From Bacillota bacterium (lineage in GTDB: Bacteria; Bacillota; Clostridia; Christensenellales; Aristaeellaceae): DNA of 64,000 nt. The notes beneath the pieces were generated by a model, which saw only the letters and a program-made list of their open reading frames with translations, searched no databases and was not told where the DNA came from. Where the stretch lies: the NCBI GenBank assembly GCA_023404715.1, contig JAEYAR010000077.1, positions 1 through 64,000 on the forward strand, given 5' to 3'. Both the position numbers and the translations under genes were made by a program. Shown piece by piece: positions 42,188 through 51,200 of the stretch. Positions within the stretch are counted from its first letter, which is position 1. Each line of letters opens with the position of its first letter.

Positions 42188-43846
42188 GTGGCGCAGAGCA
42201 TTCGCTTGCGGATAGACGGCCGGGAGATCGACTGCCCGGTCGGGACGAGCATTCAGGAGATTTTGCACGATTATATGCAGGAGGCACAGGAAAAGGCGGT
42301 CGCCGTCCGCGTCGGTGGCACGGTAAAAGGGCTGCGCTGGCAGCCGCAGAAGGATTGCAGCTGCACGCTGATGACATACGAAAACGAGGAGGGGAGGCGC
42401 GTCTACGAGCGCTCCGCCCGTTTCGTCTTTCTCATGGCCGTGCGCGATGTGATGCCGGGCGCGCGCGTACGCGTGGAGAACAGCGCGGGCTACGGCGTGT
42501 ACGCGGTGATTGACGGGGAGGGCGCGCTTTCCAGCCTACGCGTGCGGCGCATCGAGCAGCGCATGCGCGAGATCGTGGCCGCGGACTTGCCGTTCGTGCG
42601 CACGCGTATGTCGCGGGAAGAGGCGATATCCTATTTCGAGCACGATGGGCAGCAGGACAAAGTGCGTCTTTTGCAGTACAGGCCCTATTCCTATTTTGAC
42701 CTGTACGTCTGTGGGGATACGAAGGAGTATTTTTACGGCGAAATGCTGCCCTCTACGGGCTATGTGCGCCATTTTTCGCTGCAATTCTACCTGCCCGGGG
42801 TCATTTTGCAGCTGCCCGCGCCCGCCCATCCCCAGCGGGTCGCTTCGTTCATGGAGCGGCCCAAGCTACAGCGCGCCTTTGCGGAGGCGGCACAGTGGGG
42901 CAATATCCTCTCCTGCAGCAACGCGGCGGATCTGAACGATTTGATCTCGGCGGGGCAGATGCGCGATTTTATCCGCGTGAACGAGGCCTTGCAGGAAAAA
43001 TCGATCGCTGACGCCGCAGACCGCATAGCGGAGAAGGGCGCAAGGCTCGTGCTCATCGCCGGGCCCTCCTCGTCCGGCAAGACGACGTTTGCCCGCAGGC
43101 TGGCCATACAGCTGCGCCTAAGCGGCCTGCACCCCGTATCGATCTCGCTGGACAACTACTATCTGGACCGCGAGAAGGTACCCCTGGACGCCGAGGGCAA
43201 GCCTGACCTGGAGTGCCTGGAATCGCTCGACGTGCCTCTCTTTAACGAACAGCTCGTCCGCCTGCTGCAGGGGGACGAGGTGGAGATCCCGGAATTTTCA
43301 TTTCGCGTCAAGCAGCGCAAGGAGAGCGGCAAGCTGCTGCGCGTCAGGGAGGATCAACCCATCATCGTCGAAGGAATCCACGGGTTGAATAACAGGCTGA
43401 CCGAGGACATCCCGGGCAAGATGAAATACAAGATTTATATCAGCGCGCTGACGCAATTGAACCTGGACGATCACAACCGCATCCGCACGACGGATGTTCG
43501 TCTGCTCAGGCGCATGGTGCGGGATCATCAATTCCGCCATTCGCCGGTCGAGCGCACGATGGACATGTGGGATTCGGTGCGCGCAGGCGAAGAAAAGCAT
43601 ATCTTCCCTTTTCAGGAAGAAGCGGACCTGATGTTTAACTCCTCGCTCTACTATGAGCTGGCTGTATTGAAAAAATATGCCTATCCGCTGCTAGGCGCAG
43701 TGGCGGAGGAGAGCCGCTGGTACTCGCGCGCCCTGCGCATGCTGAAATTCCTGAACTACTTTCAGACGGCGGACGTAGAAGACGAGATTCCCCCTACGTC
43801 GATTCTACGCGAATTCATCGGGGGCTGCACCTTTTATCAAGAATGA
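42188..43846 (+). CDS. Nucleoside kinase (uridine kinase-like) with N-terminal TGS domain
   Basis: About 552 residues. The N-terminal part (SIRLRIDGREIDCPVGTSIQ) resembles a TGS domain, followed by a threonyl-tRNA synthetase-like second domain, and a C-terminal uridine kinase-type P-loop NTPase: Walker A LIAGPSSSGKTTFARRL, then SLDNYYLDREKVPLD and an IIVEGIHGLN segment. Family members phosphorylate nucleosides such as uridine; the role of the N-terminal domains is not clear. GTG at 42188 has GAGGGGG 7 nt upstream and is preferred over the ATG at 42158. It stands alone with about 200 nt of non-coding DNA before it. Confidence 0.9.
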   Translation: MAQSIRLRIDGREIDCPVGTSIQEILHDYMQEAQEKAVAVRVGGTVKGLRWQPQKDCSCTLMTYENEEGRRVYERSARFVFLMAVRDVMPGARVRVENSAGYGVYAVIDGEGALSSLRVRRIEQRMREIVAADLPFVRTRMSREEAISYFEHDGQQDKVRLLQYRPYSYFDLYVCGDTKEYFYGEMLPSTGYVRHFSLQFYLPGVILQLPAPAHPQRVASFMERPKLQRAFAEAAQWGNILSCSNAADLNDLISAGQMRDFIRVNEALQEKSIADAADRIAEKGARLVLIAGPSSSGKTTFARRLAIQLRLSGLHPVSISLDNYYLDREKVPLDAEGKPDLECLESLDVPLFNEQLVRLLQGDEVEIPEFSFRVKQRKESGKLLRVREDQPIIVEGIHGLNNRLTEDIPGKMKYKIYISALTQLNLDDHNRIRTTDVRLLRRMVRDHQFRHSPVERTMDMWDSVRAGEEKHIFPFQEEADLMFNSSLYYELAVLKKYAYPLLGAVAEESRWYSRALRMLKFLNYFQTADVEDEIPPTSILREFIGGCTFYQE

Positions 43847-43940
43847 TGCCGAATAACAAAAAAATGCATCTGCGTTTTTCGCATTTTCGGTTTGCTTTTC
43901 GCCGACTTGCGCACAATAGCCGTGAGGAGGCGAATGAGCT

Positions 43941-44543
43941 TTGAAAAAGACTATTCTGGTACTCTTGAGCGCCTTGTTGGTTGTTTCCTTGGCAGGCTGC
44001 GCGAGCAATACGACGCCGACGCCGTCTCCCTCGCCGATGACAACGACTGCGGCGCCGACGCAGAACGCTACGACCGAACCGACCACGGCCCCGACCGAGG
44101 CCCCGACGATCGCGCCCGAGGCGACGATGGGCGCGACGAGCGCGCAGCCCGCGGCGGACGCGAGCCTTGAGCCCACGGCCCCGGCGGCAGGCGGTACGAT
44201 GAGCGATTCGGACGCCATGGCTGTCGCGAAAAAGGTGAGCGACGAGGTGACGCGCCTGAGCGAGATCAGCAAGGCGACGACGGTCGTCGTCGGCGACACG
44301 GCCCTGATCGGCGTCGAGTTCGATGCGCAGTACAAGGGCGAAATGACCACGCGGATCAAGGACATGGTGGCCAGCCGGGCCAAGGCGGCGGACAAGCGCA
44401 TCCAAAACGTGACGGTTACGGCCGACCCCGACTTGCTGACGCGCGTAACGGACCTGGGCAAGAAGCTGGACGGCGGCTCGGTGATTTCGGATATCACGAC
44501 CGAGTTCACGGAAATTGTCAACCGAATTGCGCCGGTGAGCTAA
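43941..44543 (+). CDS. YhcN/YlaJ-type sporulation lipoprotein
   Basis: A 200-residue lipoprotein. The signal peptide ends in the lipobox SLAGC (Cys near residue 20). A Thr/Pro/Ala-rich linker of about 65 residues follows, then the YhcN/YlaJ domain (MAVAKKVSDEVTRLSEISKAT, VVVGDTALIGVEF, RIQNVTVTADPDLLTRVTDLGK). In Bacillus these lipoproteins are made in the forespore and sit in the inner spore membrane. The start is TTG with GAGGAGG 10 nt upstream. I could not find a convincing sigma F/G promoter. A terminator follows. Confidence 0.87.
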   Translation: MKKTILVLLSALLVVSLAGCASNTTPTPSPSPMTTTAAPTQNATTEPTTAPTEAPTIAPEATMGATSAQPAADASLEPTAPAAGGTMSDSDAMAVAKKVSDEVTRLSEISKATTVVVGDTALIGVEFDAQYKGEMTTRIKDMVASRAKAADKRIQNVTVTADPDLLTRVTDLGKKLDGGSVISDITTEFTEIVNRIAPVS

Positions 44544-44555
44544 GGAAGCGGATCG

Positions 44556-44585
44556 AAAAAGGACGGTTTGTGCCGCCCTTTTTTT
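44556..44585 (+). terminator. Intrinsic terminator after the YhcN/YlaJ gene
   Basis: AAAAAGGACGG pairs with CCGCCCTTTTT around TTTGTG with one A-C mismatch; the T run gives a strong tail. Confidence 0.75.
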
Positions 44586-44652
44586 GGTGGTGCAAAGGCA
44601 TGCGGCGGCAGGGTCCGTGCATACGCTCGGGGTACAAAGGAGCGGATGCCAG

Positions 44653-45234
44653 ATGGATCTTTATGGACGCTGCCGCCGGTGGAACATCAATGGACTGGGA
44701 ATCCTGTTCGTCTTGGGGACATTGAACCATTTTTTATACGCCTGGTCGGGGCGAAACGCGCTGGTCGGCGCCTTCGTCCCGGTAAACGAGAGCGTGTGGG
44801 AGCATGGAAAGCTTTTGCTTTGGCCGATCAGCTTATGGTGGTTGCTCGGGATGGCATTGATCCGCCCCATGCGCGCTGCCTGGCCACAGGGGACGGCGAG
44901 CGATGGGCGCCTGCGATGGCTGATGGGTGCCGGCGTCTCGTGTATGACGGCGCTTGGCGTGATGATCGCGGGCTTCTACACGATCACCGGCGCCTTCGGC
45001 CTACACGCGCTATGGGCCGACATCCTTCTTTTTGCCCTGGCGCTGGTTGCGGGGCAAGCGGCCGGTCTACGCGTCTTTTCAACCCGCGCGCGCAGACGCA
45101 CGCTGTATCTCGCGCCGGCGATCGCCCTAAGCCTCCTGCTTTTGGCCAGCATCGTCTTTACGTACAAAGCGCCGAATATTCCGCTCTTTACGCCCCCTGC
45201 GGCGCAAACCGGCGTCTCAGAGGCCGGCGCCTGA
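44653..45234 (+). CDS. DUF6512-type integral membrane protein
   Basis: A 193-residue membrane protein with about six hydrophobic helices. A motif of note is LNHFLYAWSGRNALVGAFVPVNESVWEH (positions about 20-47), with HF, NESVWEH and W residues that look conserved in a family of clostridial membrane proteins now called DUF6512. The function is unknown. AAAGGAG lies 10 nt before the ATG; the longer open frame upstream has no ribosome site and runs into the terminator region. Its 3' end overlaps the end of the convergent glucan synthase gene by 18 bp. Confidence 0.7.
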   Translation: MDLYGRCRRWNINGLGILFVLGTLNHFLYAWSGRNALVGAFVPVNESVWEHGKLLLWPISLWWLLGMALIRPMRAAWPQGTASDGRLRWLMGAGVSCMTALGVMIAGFYTITGAFGLHALWADILLFALALVAGQAAGLRVFSTRARRRTLYLAPAIALSLLLLASIVFTYKAPNIPLFTPPAAQTGVSEAGA

Positions 45235-48200
45235 GAGCGCGGGAAATATCGCTTCGTGCTGCGCGCCGTCCTGTGTAAGCGTGATCCATCCGTCGGGATT
45301 GGGGTTGCCGTCGAGCGATATTTCCCCGGCGTTCCGGTCGGCGCGCAGCACATAGGTGCTGCCCTGGCTACGATAGACGATTTCAAAGGCGTCCCAATCC
45401 GCCGGGAGCGTCGGCTTTAGGCGGATGCGCTCGCCCTGTTTTTCAAAGCCGAGCAGCACGTAGATGCCTGCGACGTAAATCCAGGCCGCCGACCCCGTAT
45501 ACCAGGTCCACCCGCCTCGGCCCGGTTGCTGGGCGTTCGCATAGATATCCGCCGCGCTGACATAGGGCTCTACGCGATAACGATTGGCCGCCTGCTCGGT
45601 TTCAGCGTGCGTGTAGGGCAGCAGCATGCGGAAAATTTCCCAGGCCTCCTGGATGCGGCCTAGTTTTCGCAGCGCGAGGACGGCCCACGCCGCGCCGTGC
45701 GTATACTGCCCGCCGTTTTCGCGCACGCCGGGCAGATATCCCTTGATGTATCCCGGCTCCAGCTTCGTATCGTCGAACGCGGGGGCGAGCAGGCGCACGA
45801 TGCCCAACTCGCGGTCGACGAGCTGGCTGAGCAGCGCATCCATCGCCTGGTTCGCCCGCTTTTCGGGCGCGCCGGCCAGAACGGCCCAGCATTGGGCGAT
45901 GCAGTCGATGCGGCAGACGTCGCCCAGCGCGCTTCCAAGCGGCGTGCCGTCGTCCATGTAGGCGCGGCGGTACCAGTCGCCGTCCCAGCCGTTTTCGTCC
46001 GTCGCGCGCAGCACTTCGTCCGCCAGACGCAGGAGCGCATCCTGACGCTCCGGCGCGCAAAGGGGGGCAAAAAAACGCGCTGTGACGCTGTAAAACCAGC
46101 CGAGCCAGATGCTTTCGCCCTTTCCTTCGATGCCGACGCGGCTCATCGCGTCGTTCCAATCCCCGGTGCCGATCAACGGGATGCCGTGCTCTCCGAGGGC
46201 GACGCGCTCAATGGCGCGCAAACAATGGTCCGTGAGGGATGCCTTCTCTGCCGTGGGGATGGCCTCGCCGTAATAGTCCTCCTGTCCGTCCGGTATATCT
46301 ACATTCTGCAGATAAGGGATCTCTTCAGACAGAACAGACCGGTCGTCCGTTGCCGTGACATAGGCCGCCGTCATAAAAGGCAAAAAGAGCAGGTCGTCCG
46401 TCATACGCGTGCGCACGCCGCGCGCAGGCGGATGCCACCAATGCTGCACGTCGCCGTCCTCAAACTGATGCGCCGCGCAGAGCAGCAGGTGGCCGCGCAC
46501 GCTGTCAGGATCAGTATAGAGAAGGACCAGCATGTCCTGCAGCTGATCGCGAAAACCGATCGCCCCGCCCGCCTGGTAGAACCCCGCCCGCGCATAGAGG
46601 CGCGAGGCGGTCGTTTGGTAGGGCAGCCAGCGGCCGAGTACCGCGTTCATCGCCGCATCCGGCGTTCGCAGGACGAGGCGGCCCAAACGATCGTTCCAAC
46701 GAGCGATCGCGTCCTGCCTGCGCTCGGCGAACGGCCGCGAGCGGACATGCTGTAAAAGCTTCTGCGCGTCCTCGACTGAGTCCGCATGCCCGATACAAAA
46801 CGCGTACGTGCGCTCCTGCGCGTCGCTGAGCGTATCGCGCAGGACCAGCAGCGCGTTGGGTTCGAAAGGGACATCCTGGGTAGACGGGAAATACCGCGCG
46901 TCCGGATAATCGCCCGGACGCCCCACGATCTGCGTGCCCCCCTCGGGCGAGAGGGCCGCGGCGAAGGTAACGCCGGGCATGCAGGGGCTTTCGAGCAGCA
47001 GCGCGTCGCCGTTTCTCTCCACGCGGATCAAAGACTGCTTGTTTTGCGTCGTATCGAGGATGAAATCGACGGCCATGCCCACACATAGGCGCGCTTCGCG
47101 CCCTGTCTGATTCCTGATCGTCAGGCCCGCATATTGTATCGGCATATCGCGATCCACAAACAAACTGAGGGTCTGTAAAGCGTCCAGAAAGACGATTTCC
47201 CAATCGGCGGCGCCCGGCTGATACCGGGCGCGCAGCGCGTCCTGCGGCATGGGGGCGATCCTGTTTTGCGCCTCGTCGATCAGAAAAAACCGCTGTCCGC
47301 TGCGGTCGGCGACCGGATCGTTCGTAAAGGCGGTCAGGCGGCCGTCGTGGCTGTTTTGCGCGTAGAGCATATCGACGCTACGTTCGGTCACGATGCAGCC
47401 CAGGCCGGCGTTAGCCAGGATGTTGCACCAAGGCGCAGGCGTGGGGCGCGCGCACTCGACGACAAACGCTCCGTCCTGGTCAAAGCCGCCATATCCGTTG
47501 AACCAGGGCAGCGCCAAGGGATCGAGCGATCCGCGCTTATGCGGCTTGAAGCGTTCTCGGGCCGGCAAGACGCCGCGCAGTTGTTTGAGCTGCGCGCCCA
47601 GGCTGCCGGCGTCGCCGTCCAGATACAGCGCGGTCATCGCCAGCAGCAGCGCCTGATGCGCCTCGGAGACGGAGCCCTGCTCGACGAGATAAACGCCGCC
47701 GTGCTTGCGCACGAGGTCGCGGGCATGGCCGCAGGCGATTTGCTCCAGCAGCATTTCCCGGACTGGCTCGCCGTAGTCGCCCTTGCCGGGGCATAGAAAG
47801 ATCAAATCCGTCCATACGCCCCACTGGCGCCACACCTCGTGCATTTTGAGCGCCATGCACGCCAATGCATGCTGCGCTTCGTTCGCGATGCGCACCGTTA
47901 CGATCGGCAGATCGCCGGACACGCCCATCGACCAAATCTCTTCGCGCGCGAGTGTATTTTTTGCGGCGAATGCGCGCTGCATCGGGTTTTGACCGTCATA
48001 GATCGCGTAAGTTGCCGCGCGGGAGACGAGGTTTTGCGCGCCGGGATCGAGCCCGAGGTAATCCGCGCTGACCTGCGCCTGTATGCGGGCCAGCGAAAGG
48101 GCGCGAGCACAGGCTTCGACGGCGGCATATTGCGCGGCGCAGGCGGCAGCCGCATGCTCGTCCGGCTGAACGCCCGTCGCATAGGCGAGCGTCAGCGTCT

Positions 48201-51200
48201 CCTCAGGCGCGAGCGTCACATCGGTGAGCAGCGCGACGCACGGATCGACGACCGCGCCTTCGCTCCGCTCGGGCGTGCCGGGCAGCATCGCCTGCGGTCG
48301 CGAGAGGGCTTCTTTGTCTCGCCCCAAGAAGGCGGCCCGGTCGCTGATTTCGACAAAGCTCACGCCGGGTCTCGAACAAGCGGCGGTATGGAACAAAACC
48401 GGGGTATGCTCCTGCGGTTCGCGCGCGCGCCTAGAGGCGATCAACGTCGCCGGCGCGGGTACCCGCGTCTGCACGAAGAGCTTCGCGAAGGCCGGATGGG
48501 CTTCATCCTGACGCTGTGAACAGAGCGCCACCTCCATGAAGCTCGATATGCGCAGGCTGCGCGATACGCGCCCCGTATTTTCGATCTCGAGCAGGTGGAT
48601 GGCCGTACCATCCAACGGGCCGACGCAGCAAGAAAGCGTCGTCTTGAGGTCGCGGACGCTTCTACTGTAGACCGCACGGCCTGTTTCAAAGCGGGCCTCG
48701 CCGTCCGCCTGCACGCGATTGGCGAGGAAGGCCCACGCCCCCTCTGCGACATAGAATTGCGGCCCGTAGCCGGTAGATAGCGGATTGGGTCTGAAGCGAG
48801 ATAGCATGAAGCCGCCGCTTTTGAGATAGCCGCCGCCGCGCGCATCGCAGACCAGCGTCGTTCCCTCGCCATACAGCACCTGTACGTCGAGCGGCGATGC
48901 GTCTATGTCCGCTTTACGGGAAGCCAGCGGCGATTTCGGGTTAGGCCGGTCGGCATGACGGAAGGCGCGACGGTTAAAGCTTAGAGACCGACGCTCGGGG
49001 ATGCGCTCCTCGAGCAGGAGGGAATACGCCGATACGTCGAGCCGGTCGCTGAACAAGCGGACGAGGACGTCGTCCATCAGCGCATTGCACATCGCGCACA
49101 GCGCCATCCCCTGGTGATGCGCCATATGACTTTGGACGAGCTGACACTCTCCGCCCTCCTGCACCGTATAGTCCGCCGCCTCGTAAAAGCCCAGTTCGCC
49201 CAACCAGCCCAGGGACTGCATGCGCATCAGGTTTTTCGTCGCGGCATGCGGACGTACGCATAGCGCGAGCGCGGCGGCATAGGGGGTGATGACGCGCCGC
49301 TCGGTCTCGCTTCGCAGCGCGAGCTGCGGCAACCCGAAGGCGTGGTATTGGTAGTTAAGCGCAGGGTCGAACTGGTAGTGCCCGGATTCCGAGATGCCCC
49401 ATGGCGTTTGGGGGCAGGCGGCGATTTGCTCGCAGACCGCCTGAACGCAGGCTTCGTGCAGCAGCGTATCAGGGGTCAAGCGCATGAGCAAGGCAGGCAT
49501 CAGATATTCAAACATCGTCCCGCTCCAGGAAGCCAGGGTGATCCCTTTGCGCGTTTTGACGAGCGGCCGGCCCAAACTACGCCAGTGCCGGCGGGGAACC
49601 TGCCCGGTCGCCACCGCGAGGAAGCTGAGCAGACGCGATTCGGATGCGAGCAAGTCGTAGTGCATAGCGGTTGGGGCCTGCGCATCGGGATTGACGCCGA
49701 CAAAAAACAGATGGACGGCGGGATCGTAGACGGCCTTCAGATCCATATGGTAAAACAGCGCCTCCAGGCGCCCGGCCAACGGACGGAAGGATGGGTCAAA
49801 GCGAGACACGTCTGCGCGCAAAGCCTGCTGGCAGCATAGAAGGCAGGCGGCGAGGTTGCCGCTATCCACGCTGGAGACGTAAGCGGGGGGCAGGACGCGG
49901 AGCGTCTTCGTGTCGTACCAGTTGTACAGATGCCCCTTCCACATCTCGAGCCGTTCGAGCGTATCCACCGTTTTTTCCATGCGGGAGGCCATCTCATCCG
50001 GCTCCAGAAAGCCCAGGTAGCGCGCCGCCACGCACGAGAGCAGGTATAGGCCGATGTTGGTCGGCGACGTACGGTGTGCAGCGCCGCGCTCGGGGACGAC
50101 CTGCAGGTTGTCGATGGGCAGAAAGTGCTCCTCCTGCGTTACGGTGCGCTCGAAAAAGGCCCATGTCTTTTGGGCGTAGCGGAGGAGCGCCTCCTTTTCT
50201 TCGCCGCTCAGCGGGATGCGCTCATGCGTCGGCGCGTCGAGCCAACGGGCGAGCAGGGGCAGGCAGATCCACGTTAGGCCGAGGGGCAAGGCGAGAAAGA
50301 AGGGCGTGATCCGCGCCGCGCCGAAGATCAGCAAAAGCGCGCCGCAAATTCTCGAGAACGCGTAGCGTTCGCGTCCGGACGCCATCCGTTCCGCGTCGTG
50401 CGCTGTAACCCAATCAAGCAGCCCCTTATGGGATATAAAGGAACGGTACAGGCTGCGGACAGCGGCGTCGAGCAGCGTGAGCGCCTGCTGAGGAATCAGC
50501 GCTGTCTGTACGAGTATAAGCCGCAGGTTGCCCGCCGAGGGCGCGAGCAAGAGGCCGAGGTTGGGCAGGAAAAGCGCCAGCAGCAGGGACGGAACATGGG
50601 CGGTCAGCGTCCCCAGCAAAAACAGGAGCCCCTGCGCTGCGGGCACGAGGCTGCGGCGCAGGTTGTCGTAAATTTTAAAGCGCGATAGGAGGTCGAGCGG
50701 ATTCTTTTGCCTGCCTGCGGACGTGCGAATGCGCGCGCCGAGGTAGCGAAGCAGCTGCCAATCCCCACGCGTCCACCGGTGCAGCCGGAGCAGGTAGGCG
50801 CGCAGCGTGGCGGGCTGACCATCGTAAAAGATTTCGTTCTCAGCGAGCGCCGCCCCGGCGAGCTCGCCCTCCAGCAGGTCGTGCGAAAGGACGGTTCCGG
50901 GTAAGATGAAGGGCGCCGTCGCCCGCACAAAGGGCTGAACGGCATAGATGCCCTTTCCTGCAAAGCTTCCGCGTCCGCACGCGTCCTGGTAGACATCCGA
51001 CACCGCGCTGACGTAGGGATCGACGCCGCCCGGACCGCCGAAAACGCGGCATAGGTGCGTATGCACGCGATGAGCGGCCTGTTCCATCCGCGGCTGGATG
51101 ACGGCATAGCCGCGACGGCGGCCGCCTCGTTCGCACGGCGCGTTCAGCGGGTGGGCGATCATGCCGACGAGGCGCAGCGCGCTCCCCGCCGGCATGATCG

